A stretch of 64,000 nt of DNA from assembly GCF_004010055.1 (NCBI RefSeq), contig NZ_RQVT01000025.1:1-64000 (forward strand). Direction: 5' to 3'. Both the position numbers and the translations under genes were made by a program. Each line of letters begins with the position of its first letter. Position 1 is the stretch's first letter. The notes below the pieces were generated by a model, which was given only the letters and a program-made list of their open reading frames with translations, did no database searches and was not told the DNA's origin. Of this stretch, positions 1-9,297 are shown piece by piece. This DNA comes from Psychroflexus aestuariivivens. GTDB taxonomy: Bacteria > Bacteroidota > Bacteroidia > Flavobacteriales > Flavobacteriaceae.

Positions 1-185
1 TATGTCCAAATTTAAAAATTATATTATACTTTTGAACAGTTCGGTTTTAGGGGAAGCTTACAAGAGCCTTCAGGTTATTTTGCTGAAAAAGTTCTAAAAT
101 CAGTTAGTGTAAATGTCTGTTTTCCTAAAAACTGAAAGTACTTTTTTCCAAATAGAATTTTGAATTTTGCTATAAAATGGAATGT

Positions 186-746
186 TTAGGCTTTCAATTC
201 TTTGAGTTTTTCAAATATATCAAAGTGAAGTTTTTCTGTTCTCAATTCGATTTTAAGATTATCATTAGAGTTTTCAATTTTATAAATTTCTCCAGAAAGG
301 AAAAGCGGTTTCAATATTTTCAGCATTTGCTTTATAAATTTATTATTCTGTTCACCATTTATAATTAGATATTTGTCTGAAAAATCTAAAATTGAAAGCG
401 ATTCATCCAATTGAAGATTAAAAAAATCAATAAACGATTTTTTTCTAATCTTAAAATTCGAACCAAATCTATTAGTGGTTTTCCATTCAGCCATTGTCAG
501 TAGATTCTGATATTTACTCGAAAGAAATAAATTTCCAGAGGTGAAAGTTGCTTTTTTATATCTTAAAATCCAGGTATTCGGTTTAGTTATTTTTCCAATT
601 ATTGAAAACGACCACGCATTAAAATTCCCTTTTACATTTCCATTTTTTTCTAGAATAAAACTTTCAAATTCTTTGCAGAATTTTTTATTTCTGACAAAAT
701 AGGGCGAATCAACTTCACTTTTAGAGCTATTGGATTTAATCTTCAT
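186..746 (-). CDS. Hypothetical protein, 186 aa
   Basis: I do not recognise this protein. It starts at a clear ATG (744-746) and reads 186 codons without interruption. It has no signal peptide or membrane helix. It is Lys/Asn/Phe-rich and alternates short hydrophobic strands with charged stretches, which suggests a small soluble alpha/beta protein. The Lys-rich start and end (it finishes KLKELKA) fit a cytoplasmic location. Neither neighbour gives a functional hint: upstream is about 310 bases of AT-rich non-coding DNA. The plus-strand reading of the same DNA is a short low-complexity frame and much less likely to be real. Confidence 0.65.
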   Translation of the reverse strand: MKIKSNSSKSEVDSPYFVRNKKFCKEFESFILEKNGNVKGNFNAWSFSIIGKITKPNTWILRYKKATFTSGNLFLSSKYQNLLTMAEWKTTNRFGSNFKIRKKSFIDFFNLQLDESLSILDFSDKYLIINGEQNNKFIKQMLKILKPLFLSGEIYKIENSNDNLKIELRTEKLHFDIFEKLKELKA

Positions 747-1059
747 TTTGCTTTCTATTTTGTATTTAGGTCAAAAAAAACTGTTTTATTAAAACTTCAA
801 TACAGTTAAATTTAGCAATTAATTTTATGACTTGAATAGTTTGTTTTTGAAAAGTGCCATTTATTTTAAAAATAGCAGAAAGCACTTTGAGCAAGAGATT
901 ATATTTTGCACAATTTGATTTGAATTATTTCTAAAATTTCAAAAAAGGAGAATTAATTTCTTTGAAATAAATCTAAGAATTTTATTAAATCTAAAAGTCG
1001 CAATAATTCAACTAAGCTAAGAAAATGATAAAAAAATGGAAATAATTTTAATCTAGTAT
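747..1059. other. Intergenic region, no gene seen
   Basis: This is 313 bases of very AT-rich sequence between the hypothetical gene ending the left edge and the DUF421 gene. I see no open frame of useful length on either strand, no RNA gene and no consensus TAnnTTTG promoter. A weak inverted repeat (AACTGT at about 779 and ACAGTT at about 802) is too short to call a terminator. Confidence 0.6.
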
Positions 1060-1584
1060 TTATGGTTTTCTTCTAACACCTTCAATTAATTCTGAATTCA
1101 TTTGAATTTCACTATTAGACCTATGTAAAACTGAAATATCTCCAGTTGATTCTAATATAACAGCTTCCACTTGATTGAAATCTAAGACATTTGCTTCTCT
1201 CAATTTTGCAATTAATTGCGCTTTTTCAATTCTGGCATGTTTCAAATTTTCGAATAAAATCTTATTTTTATCCATCAATAATAACGGCTTGTTTGAAATT
1301 AAAGAATTAACGAATGGTATTCTTCTTTGAAGAAATGAAAATATATAGGTGAGAAACAATAAACTAGCAATAGCTATTGAGCCATGAATGATGCTTGTCT
1401 TTGATGTCAGAGTCGAAGAAATTATACTACCAATAGCTATAGTAAAAGCAAAATCGAAAGCTGTGAATTTGGCGAAAGACCTTAACCCAACTATTCTAGT
1501 TAGCAATATAACAACAATAAATATCAGAATACTTCCTGCTACTGTTTCCCAAAGCGGGTCCTTTAAGTCATAAATCCATTCCAT
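1060..1584 (-). CDS. DUF421 (YetF-like) membrane protein
   Basis: The first 90 or so residues contain about three transmembrane helices, with the family-typical run GLRSFAKFTAFDFAFTIAIG between the first two. A short cytoplasmic domain follows, containing KPLLLMDKNKIL and the element REANVLDFNQVEAVILE, which matches the conserved LRxxgv.d..eV..aiLE pattern of DUF421/YetF proteins. At 174 aa it is shorter than Bacillus YetF-type proteins (over 200 aa); compact versions are common in Bacteroidota. Function is not established; some Bacillus homologues are linked to spore or envelope properties. It stands alone, transcribed leftward, with no obvious operon partner. Confidence 0.85.
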   Translation of the reverse strand: MEWIYDLKDPLWETVAGSILIFIVVILLTRIVGLRSFAKFTAFDFAFTIAIGSIISSTLTSKTSIIHGSIAIASLLFLTYIFSFLQRRIPFVNSLISNKPLLLMDKNKILFENLKHARIEKAQLIAKLREANVLDFNQVEAVILESTGDISVLHRSNSEIQMNSELIEGVRRKP

Positions 1585-1682
1585 AATTTATTTTTTAAAA
1601 CAATTAAGATATAAAAGTAGGCTATTCAAATTTGCAAACTTGTAAGCTAAAATTGATTTAGTTATAAATATTGATTATTAAA

Positions 1683-2813
1683 TTATCTTTCAAAAGCTTT
1701 ATACCTTTTACTGCGATCAGTTATTTTTTCTCTTTTCTTATGATAAATGTCGTTCAAATCTTTAGTAAATTTTTCTAATTCATTTGCTACTTCTTGAATA
1801 TTCTCTGAGTACTCATGAATATTAATTTTGTTGAGATCTTCTTCATTAGTTATCAATGAGGTTAGACCTAAAAGGCTTGTTACTGGTCTTCGTAAAACAT
1901 GCGAGATGTCAAATGCAATTTGCTCCATTGTTTTTTCATACTCTATATGACTTGTTATATCTTGAAAACTGCCGTACCAAACCACACTTCCATCTTTTAG
2001 CTTTTCAGGTGTAGCTTTAACCATATGCCATTCATCATCTTCGGAATTTAACCTGTACTCATTATACCATTCGGTAAGATTCTTATATGATTGTTTAAGA
2101 CTTTCAAAAAATTGTGGAAGATCTTCTGGATGAATTAGTTGAAATCCAATTGCAGGATCTTTTTTCCATTCTGCCAAATCTACATTTGGATGAAGTTGTT
2201 TTATGCCTTCACTAAGAAAATCAAATTTCAATTCTCCGTCAAGGTTCATCCTTACCTGAAAAATCCCTCCTGGAATATTGTCAGTCAGTTTTCTAAGATT
2301 TTCTGTATTCGAATCAATTTTATTTTTTTGGTTCAGAACTATTTTACGGGTATTTAGGTAATCCATTGCCTTTTTGGATAAAATTTGCAATACCTTTTCT
2401 TGATTTTTAGAAATTGTGTGGGGTTTGTGGTCTATTACGCACAAAGTTCCCAAAACATTTCCATCAGGTGTTTCCAATGGAACTCCAGCATAAAATCTAA
2501 TATTGGGCTGGTTTATGACTAATGGATTATCCTTAAAACGATCATCTTTTAGGGAATCATTTATCACAAAAACCTCCTTTGGTTTATTCAGAGTATGCTG
2601 GCAAAACGAATGTGAACGGGAAGTCTCTGGTATATCTAAGCCTATTTTGGCTTTAAACCATTGACGATCTTTATCGATAAAGGTAATCAAGGAAATCGGA
2701 GCATTACAGGTTAAGGAGGCTATTTCAGCTAATTCATTTAGTTCATCTTCTGGATTGGTGTCCAGTATTTTGTATGATTTTAAATCTTCTAATCTATTAT
2801 TTTCCGATTTCAT
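1683..2813 (-). CDS. GAF-PAS protein with HisKA-like segment, no ATPase domain
   Basis: Residues about 20-155 form a GAF domain of the type common in bacterial signalling proteins (CNAPISLITFIDKDRQWFKA, then SFCQHTL and YAGVPLETPDGNVLGTLCVID). Residues about 170-290 form a PAS domain ending in VVWYGSFQDITSHIEYE. The last 85 residues look like a HisKA dimerisation segment with a potential phosphoacceptor at His305 (DISHVLRRPVTSLLGL). The protein then ends: there is no N, G1 or G2 box, so no HATPase domain and no autonomous kinase activity. It probably senses a cytoplasmic ligand and interacts with, or is phosphorylated by, a partner encoded elsewhere. No response regulator lies next to it. Confidence 0.8.
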   Translation of the reverse strand: MKSENNRLEDLKSYKILDTNPEDELNELAEIASLTCNAPISLITFIDKDRQWFKAKIGLDIPETSRSHSFCQHTLNKPKEVFVINDSLKDDRFKDNPLVINQPNIRFYAGVPLETPDGNVLGTLCVIDHKPHTISKNQEKVLQILSKKAMDYLNTRKIVLNQKNKIDSNTENLRKLTDNIPGGIFQVRMNLDGELKFDFLSEGIKQLHPNVDLAEWKKDPAIGFQLIHPEDLPQFFESLKQSYKNLTEWYNEYRLNSEDDEWHMVKATPEKLKDGSVVWYGSFQDITSHIEYEKTMEQIAFDISHVLRRPVTSLLGLTSLITNEEDLNKINIHEYSENIQEVANELEKFTKDLNDIYHKKREKITDRSKRYKAFER

Positions 2814-3078
2814 TCTTTCTTTATCTTTTTGCAGGGAGCGTGGTTGAGTTTTTATTTCGTTTTTGACTCCATTTATGTTTAAAAATTGGCACTTTTTATA
2901 AAAAAAATTAAACTCATCTTTATTTGGACCTTAGTGACAATCTGATGATAATTTCTAAAATTAGCTTCATAGTTTTTTCAATTATTTGCCAGAGTTAAAA
3001 ATATTAATTATTAGTGATGATGGCTTTTTTTTATGAATAATTACTTTGAAATTTTAAGAAATTCTTGCTTAAAATATT

Positions 3079-3312
3079 TTATTCTAAATTATTAATTTTA
3101 AAAAAATTGATATAAAGTTTTCCGACTGTGCATGTTGAAAAAAACATTAAAAAGTAAATCATCACATACTTTTTTTGGAAGAAACTATCGGTAAATAAAT
3201 CAGTTGCACTTAAAACTAACAACCCATTTCCTATAAACCAAAAAAATATAATTAATCTTATGACTTTTTTCGATGGTTTCATAAGAAATTTATTTTTGAA
3301 GTTTTCATTCAT
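3079..3312 (-). CDS. Small membrane protein, 77 aa
   Basis: I do not recognise a family. The protein has a basic N-terminus (MNENFKNKFLMKPSKK) followed by two hydrophobic helices (about residues 19-36 and 49-66) separated by a short polar loop. This is a plausible two-pass inner-membrane protein with both ends in the cytoplasm. The ATG is at 3310-3312. Codon use matches the region. It is short enough that a spurious call is possible, but the clean membrane topology argues for a real gene. Confidence 0.45.
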   Translation of the reverse strand: MNENFKNKFLMKPSKKVIRLIIFFWFIGNGLLVLSATDLFTDSFFQKKYVMIYFLMFFSTCTVGKLYINFFKINNLE

Positions 3313-3401
3313 TAAAGATTATTATTCGATTTGTTAATCCGAAATTCAATACTGTGATAAAAATTTTAAATCTCCTAATAATCATGAAATCAGCAATGAA
3401 T

Positions 3402-4118
3402 TCAATTCTTGAAGTCATCTGTATTTAGATTATGAACAATTGCTGAAAAAAGATGACCATTTGGACCATCATTTTCTATCAAAGCAGGAGCAAGTGCGCC
3501 AGGCAAGACTTCTTCTACAGCGTGATCAGCACTTGAACCTCCTAAATCAGTACGTAGCCAACCTGGATCAAGCATATTTATTCTAACATTGGTTTTCTCT
3601 AATTTTATAGCGATATCATCAGTAAGCTTATTAACCGCCCATTTTGATGCTGCATACGGAGCAAGTTCAGGTTCGTGTCTTATTCCAGAAGTAAGATTAA
3701 CCACACGTCCGAAACCATTCTCTATCATTGCGGGGATAAATGCAGCACTCAATTTATACATTGCATAAACATTTACTTTGAAACTGCTCATCCAATCTTC
3801 GTAACTATGGCTCCAAAAATCGGGACGATAGGGGGACATAATTGCCGCATTGTTATATAAAATATCAACACTAATTTTTAAATCCTTTACTTGGTTTATT
3901 AAATGATCCATTTGTGACTCATCAGATAATTCTCCAAACACACAATACGTATTCACTTCAAATTTTTCTAACATATCGAGAGTTTTAGTACAACTTTCAC
4001 GAGTTCTTCCATGCACAATAATATTGCATCCTAAATTTGCCAAACCTTGTGCAACCTGTTGACCAACTCCGCGACTTGACCCTGTTATTAAGGCATTTTT
4101 GCCTTTTAAATCTATCAT
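3402..4118 (-). CDS. Short-chain dehydrogenase/reductase (SDR)
   Basis: A classical SDR of 238 aa. The dinucleotide-binding motif TGSSRGVG lies near residues 13-20, followed by the NNAA motif (ILYNNAAIMSP) and the catalytic Ser with YxxxK (NLTSG, then PYAASKWAVNKL). After the active site comes the usual INMLDPGWLRTDLGG stretch. It should use NAD(P)H to reduce or oxidise a small alcohol or carbonyl substrate; the substrate cannot be read from sequence. The region after the first beta strand (HGRTRE) has an Arg at the position that often favours NADPH. It is a single gene, not in an operon. Confidence 0.9.
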   Translation of the reverse strand: MIDLKGKNALITGSSRGVGQQVAQGLANLGCNIIVHGRTRESCTKTLDMLEKFEVNTYCVFGELSDESQMDHLINQVKDLKISVDILYNNAAIMSPYRPDFWSHSYEDWMSSFKVNVYAMYKLSAAFIPAMIENGFGRVVNLTSGIRHEPELAPYAASKWAVNKLTDDIAIKLEKTNVRINMLDPGWLRTDLGGSSADHAVEEVLPGALAPALIENDGPNGHLFSAIVHNLNTDDFKN

Positions 4119-4355
4119 AATATATTTTTTAATGACTATCTAAAAAACCGCCTCATTCAGTTTCTCAGTCGTAAATTTAGAAAATTATTATTGAATTTTA
4201 ATTGAAACTCCAAACCTCTAAATTTATTAAGTAGTAGCGAAGGCTATTGCTAAATTCATAATGAATTGATTGCATTACTTTTAAATAGCCTAAAAAAGTA
4301 AAAAATCTTAATTTAGAATTTTGTAAAAGGATTCTTTGCAGAAAAATGAAGACAT

Positions 4356-4386
4356 AAAAAAACGAATTGCGAGAACACAATTCGTT
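4356..4386 (-). terminator. Hairpin terminator of tRNA-fMet
   Basis: The 9-bp inverted repeat AACGAATTG (4361-4369) and CAATTCGTT (4378-4386) has an 8-nt loop and, read on the minus strand, is followed by a T-rich run. It lies 24 nt past the tRNA 3' end, so it fits as an intrinsic terminator for the tRNA transcript. Confidence 0.75.
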
Positions 4387-4409
4387 GATTTAATTAGCTT
4401 CTAATTTAG

Positions 4410-4482
<73 letters not shown>

Positions 4483-4518
4483 ATATATGTTGTAAATAAT
4501 TTTATCAATATCGGACTG

Positions 4519-4548
4519 CAAATATAAGACTAATTTAGAATTCTGCAA
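4519..4548 (-). promoter_or_regulatory. Promoter of tRNA-fMet
   Basis: On the minus strand a TTG (4546-4548) is followed after exactly 19 nt by TATATTTG (4519-4526), a full match to the Bacteroidota housekeeping consensus TTG-N19-TAnnTTTG. Transcription would start about 30 nt upstream of the mature tRNA 5' end. Confidence 0.8.
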
Positions 4549-4564
4549 AATAATTTTCAATTAA

Positions 4565-4747
4565 TTATTGTTGAATATCTTCTGCTCTAAATTCCTGAAG
4601 TTCGTCTGCTTCAAAACGCACCGTAATCTGAATTGGATTGCAGCAAACTTCGCAATCTTCAATATAGCTTTGTTGTCTCACAGAACGGTCTAATAGCATG
4701 CTGATTTCTTCCCAACAATATGGACATTGAAAAAAATATTCTAACAT
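4565..4747 (-). CDS. CPXCG-motif cysteine-rich protein
   Basis: A 60-aa protein with two cysteine pairs, Cys8/Cys11 (CPYC) and Cys32/Cys35 (CEVC, plus Cys36), arranged as a zinc ribbon. It matches the small CPXCG-motif family, whose members begin with an aromatic-rich MxEYxFxCPYC segment. Function is unknown; a metal-binding or nucleic-acid-binding role is inferred only from the fold. The gene starts 2 nt after the TolC-like stop codon, so it is probably co-transcribed as the last gene of the efflux operon. In this family the fourth residue before the first Cys pair is normally aromatic, as seen here. Confidence 0.85.
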   Translation of the reverse strand: MLEYFFQCPYCWEEISMLLDRSVRQQSYIEDCEVCCNPIQITVRFEADELQEFRAEDIQQ

Positions 4748-4749
4748 TT

Positions 4750-6096
4750 TTAAAAATTTATGTTCAATAATTGCCCAGTGAGTTGCAATAATTGTAATTC
4801 AGCGATTTTAGCGTCATATTTAGCCAAATTTTTACTGGTTTGGGCGTTTATCAAATTGATTTGTGCTTGCCTAAATTCAATGGAGGTGATTTGACCAATG
4901 TTGAATTGCTCTCTGGATCTTTCAAAATTATTTTTATTGGTAATCACATTTTTCTCCTGAAGTTGATAAATGTACAATCGATTTTTATAATTATTGAATG
5001 CATTTGAAATATCTCGCTTGACTTGAAGCTGAATTTGTTTCTTCTGCAATTCTTGATTGGCATAATCTATTTTTGCATTCTGAATCCTAACAGCTGTTTG
5101 GCCACCGTCAAACAAATTCCATGATAAGCTTACGCCAGCAGCATATCCAGAAGTGGTTTGTGTTGATGCGGGAAAAAATGGAGACTCGGGGCTTATATTT
5201 CGATTCCAGCCATAGGATCCGAATAAGTCAACTGTTGGAAAATAACCAGATCGACCGATTTTGATGTCAAATTCGCTAATAGTTAAGTTCTTTTCAGTTT
5301 GAAGAATAGAGACATTGTTTTGCTCAGCATCATCAATATATTGTTCAATTTGAAGTTCTGGTGTAAAAGTGATTAATGTGTCAACTTTGAAATCATCTTC
5401 CATTTCAGCATTCAGGATAAGCATCAAATCGCGTTTGGTGTTGTCCAAATTCTGTCTGGCGTCAATCAAATTTATACTATCATTAGCAGCATCTACTTCT
5501 GCATTTAATGAAACTAATTTAGAATTTTGACCAAATTCAAATTGATATTTTGCGCGTTTTACCCTCTTGTTTGAAATTTCTAAAGTTTGTTCCAAAATCT
5601 CAACATTTTCATAAAGTCGAGCAACTTCATAATAGACTGTAAACATTTGAATCAATGTGTTTTCAATAGTTTCTCTGGCCTGAAGTTGGCTCAAATTATA
5701 TTGTTCTTTCAAACTTCTATAATTGTAAAGGCGACCTAAACCATCAAAAATAGTATAATTCAAATTGAGATCTGCCGCATAAGCTCGAGTTTCCAAATCA
5801 TTTTGATCTCGTGGTTCCTGACCTTCAACTTCCGCTAGCCGATCGTCCATACTATAATCAAAACCCAGGTTTGTGGACAAGGTTGGCAAATATCCTGAAT
5901 TCAAAATGCTTTGGTTGTTATCCGCAATATTCACATTGTTTTCTGAAATCTGAATTTCAAAATTATTTTCTAAAACTAAAGCTGCTGCTTCATCTTTGAA
6001 TAATATTCCATCTACTTCTTCATTTTGAGCAAAAAACTTTGCTGAAAATACAAAAGTAAAAACCAATAGAAATGTGATTTTATTCAGCCTCATCAT
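4750..6096 (-). CDS. TolC-family outer-membrane efflux protein
   Basis: An outer-membrane channel for the adjacent RND pump. A Sec signal peptide at the start (MMRLNKITFLLVFTFVFSA, cleavage near AKFFAQ) is followed by two tandem OEP repeats with long amphipathic helices, including TLIQMFTVYYEVARLYENVE in the first and QLQVKRDISNAFNNYKNRLY in the second. The sequence ends LQLLQLTGQLL, typical of the family. A longer frame begins at 6129, but that adds a Lys-rich extension before the signal peptide and overlaps the pump gene by 50 nt, so the start is placed at the ATG at 6094-6096 (or 6091-6093). It still overlaps the pump stop by a few bases, implying translational coupling. Confidence 0.9.
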   Translation of the reverse strand: MMRLNKITFLLVFTFVFSAKFFAQNEEVDGILFKDEAAALVLENNFEIQISENNVNIADNNQSILNSGYLPTLSTNLGFDYSMDDRLAEVEGQEPRDQNDLETRAYAADLNLNYTIFDGLGRLYNYRSLKEQYNLSQLQARETIENTLIQMFTVYYEVARLYENVEILEQTLEISNKRVKRAKYQFEFGQNSKLVSLNAEVDAANDSINLIDARQNLDNTKRDLMLILNAEMEDDFKVDTLITFTPELQIEQYIDDAEQNNVSILQTEKNLTISEFDIKIGRSGYFPTVDLFGSYGWNRNISPESPFFPASTQTTSGYAAGVSLSWNLFDGGQTAVRIQNAKIDYANQELQKKQIQLQVKRDISNAFNNYKNRLYIYQLQEKNVITNKNNFERSREQFNIGQITSIEFRQAQINLINAQTSKNLAKYDAKIAELQLLQLTGQLLNINF

Positions 6097-9000
6097 AATC
6101 TTTTTCTTCTTGTTGTTCTTTGTAGGCACGTTCTAAGGTGGTTCTGTCTGCTATTTGTCCTTTAGGAATCCATTTCACTCCGAGTTTGATATAATTGCTA
6201 ATAGACAAAAATATAGGCAACAAAATTAAAGTCAAAACCGTAGCAATCCCGATTCCATAAGCTATGGAAATTGCCATAGGCTTCAAGAATTGCGCTTGAC
6301 GGCTTTTCTCAAAAATTAATGGTGCTAAACCAGCAATAGTAGTCAAAGATGTTAAGAAAATAGCTCTAAATCTAGACTTTCCAGCTTCAAATAATGCGTT
6401 ATCAAAATCCAAGCCTTCCCGAATATTATTGTTGAATTTTCCAATCAGCACTAAACCGTCATTTACCATAATACCGATGAGTGCAATTATTCCTAAAGCT
6501 GACAGTACATTGATTGGGAAATCATGAAAGTAGTGTCCCCAGGCCACCCCAATAATACTGAATGGCACCAATAACATCAAAATTAAGGGTTGGCTATAAC
6601 TTCTGAAAGTAAAAGCAATAGTTGCATAAATCAAAAATAAAATAATTGGCAGAACAGCATTTGCAGAGTCGGTTAGCTTTTTTGCTTCACGATTTTGCCC
6701 TTCGTAAGACACTGAAAGTGAAGTATATTTTGACAATAAATCTGGCATCACATTTTCACGAATATTATCTAGAATTTCGGTAGAACTTCCATTTGGATCT
6801 TCCATATCTGCACTGACCTGAATTTCTCTCAGGCCATTCAAATGACTTATTGATTCAGTGCCGCGGACAATTTTGTAAGTCGCAATTTCTGAAAAGGGTA
6901 CGCGATTTCCCGACGGCGTGATAAGACGCATATCTTCTAGGTTTGTTATGGATGATCGATTTTCCAAATTATACCTCACCCAAACCCGAATTTCATCTTG
7001 CCCACGTTGAAAACGCTGTGCTTCAGTTCCAAAAAAACCGTTTCTAATTTGTTGCATCACATCAGATAAACCAAGACCGAGCGCATAAGCATTATCTTTC
7101 AGCGTAATATCAATTTCTTTGATGCCTTCAGGGTCGCTATCAGTGACATCTTTCAGCAACGGATTGTCTTCCATAATGGTTTTTAACTCCTCTTTGGCAG
7201 CTTCCAATTCATCAAAATTATTGCCTAATAGTGACACAGAAACTGGTAATCCGCCAAAATTCCCACCAGAACCAAAAGTCAGTTGTTCCACACCCAAGAC
7301 TGGACCGGTTTCCTCACGAATGGCGTTTGTGATTTCTGGAGAGGAAAAATCACGTTCTTCACCTGGAAGTAAATTCACCTGTAAAGAGGCTTTGTTGTTT
7401 CCTGGTCCAACTCGCTTTATGATATTTTCAATTACAGGTTTATCTCCAGTTTGTCTTTTAGTAAAATCCTCATTGACTCGCCAGGCAGCAGATTCTACTA
7501 ATGAAATTATTGAATCTGTGCGCTCAGGGTTTACGCCTTCTGCCATCAATAAATTTATACTGACACGATCACTGGCTATACTTGGAAATAATGTGATTCT
7601 AACTATATTTCCACCAATGGCTCCAATTGTTATAATCAATAAAGCCACAATTATAGACAGTGAAAAAAATTGATTTTTCAATGAAAATTTGAGTATCGGC
7701 GCATAAGTCCGATCTCTGAGAAAACGCATAATTTTATCACCTGTTTTATTGATAATTCGCATTTTTTTAAAAAGTCTAGAGAAAAAATTAGATTTCTTTT
7801 CATTTAAATCTTCCTCTCTTACCAAAGCTTTAGAATGGGCAATGTGAGCAGGTAAAATGATGAAAGCTTCAATAAGTGAAATCACCAAAGTAAGGATAAC
7901 AACGGTTGAAACTTCACTGAAAAATTCTCCTAAACGACTATCCAAAAACAAAAAAGTTGTGAATGCCAAAACTGTGGTAATGATAGCAGAAATAACTGGT
8001 GGAACGACTTCCATCGTACCGTCGATAGCAGCACGAATAGGTTTTTTACCACGTTCGTAATGTTGATAAATATTTTCTGAAATTACAATGCCATCATCAA
8101 CTAAAATCCCAATAACTATAATCATCCCAAAGAGCGATAACACGTTGATCGTAACATCGAATAAACCTGCAAATACAAACATGCCTAAAAAGGCGACCGG
8201 CAAGCCAAATGACACCCAAAATGCAAGTCTTGTATTCAAAAATAAGGATAGAAAAATAAGAACTAATGCAATTCCCATAGCTCCATTTTCCAGAAGAAGT
8301 TGGGTACGCTGCTTTAGGGTTATCGAACTATCACTAATTACATTCAGTTGAACGTTATTATTTTTAGCATTAAAGTCTTCAACATATTCATTGATTTTGT
8401 CTGCTGTAGGAATCAAATCTTCTGAATTGGTGTTGCTTATAGCGATATTTACAGATACATTTCCATTGAAAAAAGACACATTTGAAGCTTCCTCGAATTG
8501 ATCTTTCACCAGTGCAATATCTGAAAGCTTTACGACATTGCCTGTGGGTTGCGCTTTTACTACAATATTGTTGAGCGCATCGGCGTAATAATTTCTTTTA
8601 TTGGCACGAATTAGATAATCTTCAGCTTTGGTTTTGATGGTTCCTCCTGTGGTCAATATATTATTTGCTGCCACAACGCCAGCGACATCTTGAAAAGTTA
8701 AATCGTAAGCGAGTAATTTATCTTCACTGACAGCGATTTCTATTTCTTCATTTGGAAATCCAGTAATTTCTATTTGCGAAACACCGTCCATTCGGCGTAA
8801 ATCGGATTCAATTTGATAGCTAATATCTTTTAGAGTCTTCAATGGAATACCTTCTCCAGAAATAGCAAAATCTATAGTTTGCCTAATGTTTTCTTGTTTA
8901 GCCACAACTAAAGGTTCCATGCCAGTCGGAAAAGTGGGGACGCGATCTACAGCATTTTTCACTTCTGTAAGCATGATATCGATATCCTCGTCTTGCTCAA

Positions 9001-9286
9001 TTTCGACAGTGATGGAGCCGCCACTTTCCCTAGCTGTTGAAGTTACCCGATCTATACCTTCTAAGCCTTTCAGGTTATCTTCAATTTTGAGAATAATTCC
9101 TTCCTCAATTTCTTCAGGTGCAGAACCAGGATAGGAAATATTGATATTAATCAGCTTAGATTCTACAAGCGGGAAGAATGAGGATTTCAAACTTAGAGCA
9201 CCAGCAATTCCAAAAAGCACAAAAGCCAAAATAACAATATTAACTGCCACTTGGTATTTTATAAAATAACTGATCAGATTTCTCAA
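6080..9286 (-). CDS. RND-family efflux pump (inner-membrane permease)
   Basis: A 1068-aa AcrB-like proton-driven transporter. It has the RND duplication: helix 1 near residues 10-30, a large periplasmic loop, helices 2-6, then a second half with the same order. The proton-relay pair is visible in GILVDDGIVISEN (around residue 392). The second-half counterpart GIMVNDGLVLIGKF carries the usual Asn-Asp. Porter-domain sequences (SYPGSAPEEIEEGIILKIED) fit the hydrophobe/amphiphile efflux group rather than the metal (CusA) group. Translation must start at TTG (9284-9286): there is no in-frame ATG between it and the adaptor stop codon 11 nt upstream, and homologues begin at this point (MRxLISYFIKY). 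Substrate is unknown. Confidence 0.93.
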   Translation of the reverse strand: MRNLISYFIKYQVAVNIVILAFVLFGIAGALSLKSSFFPLVESKLININISYPGSAPEEIEEGIILKIEDNLKGLEGIDRVTSTARESGGSITVEIEQDEDIDIMLTEVKNAVDRVPTFPTGMEPLVVAKQENIRQTIDFAISGEGIPLKTLKDISYQIESDLRRMDGVSQIEITGFPNEEIEIAVSEDKLLAYDLTFQDVAGVVAANNILTTGGTIKTKAEDYLIRANKRNYYADALNNIVVKAQPTGNVVKLSDIALVKDQFEEASNVSFFNGNVSVNIAISNTNSEDLIPTADKINEYVEDFNAKNNNVQLNVISDSSITLKQRTQLLLENGAMGIALVLIFLSLFLNTRLAFWVSFGLPVAFLGMFVFAGLFDVTINVLSLFGMIIVIGILVDDGIVISENIYQHYERGKKPIRAAIDGTMEVVPPVISAIITTVLAFTTFLFLDSRLGEFFSEVSTVVILTLVISLIEAFIILPAHIAHSKALVREEDLNEKKSNFFSRLFKKMRIINKTGDKIMRFLRDRTYAPILKFSLKNQFFSLSIIVALLIITIGAIGGNIVRITLFPSIASDRVSINLLMAEGVNPERTDSIISLVESAAWRVNEDFTKRQTGDKPVIENIIKRVGPGNNKASLQVNLLPGEERDFSSPEITNAIREETGPVLGVEQLTFGSGGNFGGLPVSVSLLGNNFDELEAAKEELKTIMEDNPLLKDVTDSDPEGIKEIDITLKDNAYALGLGLSDVMQQIRNGFFGTEAQRFQRGQDEIRVWVRYNLENRSSITNLEDMRLITPSGNRVPFSEIATYKIVRGTESISHLNGLREIQVSADMEDPNGSSTEILDNIRENVMPDLLSKYTSLSVSYEGQNREAKKLTDSANAVLPIILFLIYATIAFTFRSYSQPLILMLLVPFSIIGVAWGHYFHDFPINVLSALGIIALIGIMVNDGLVLIGKFNNNIREGLDFDNALFEAGKSRFRAIFLTSLTTIAGLAPLIFEKSRQAQFLKPMAISIAYGIGIATVLTLILLPIFLSISNYIKLGVKWIPKGQIADRTTLERAYKEQQEEKDYDEAE

Positions 9287-9297
9287 TGCTTTGAAAT

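Noticed and set aside
1-135. Frame-1 peptide fragment ending at a TGA near 135 (includes GFRGSLQEPSGYFAEKVLKS)
   Set aside because: It looks somewhat protein-like, but an in-frame TAA at 13-15 and no start codon leave it too short to assign. It might be a gene remnant cut by the window edge. A competing 32-codon frame from ATG at 3 is equally unsupported.
177-368. Plus-strand frame of 63 codons at the left edge
   Set aside because: Antisense to the better-supported 186-aa minus-strand gene, Phe/Lys-rich and without a recognisable feature.
7119-7673. Plus-strand open frame of 184 codons inside the RND pump gene
   Set aside because: Ser/Pro-rich shadow of the antisense strand of a conserved pump; no independent start signal or family.
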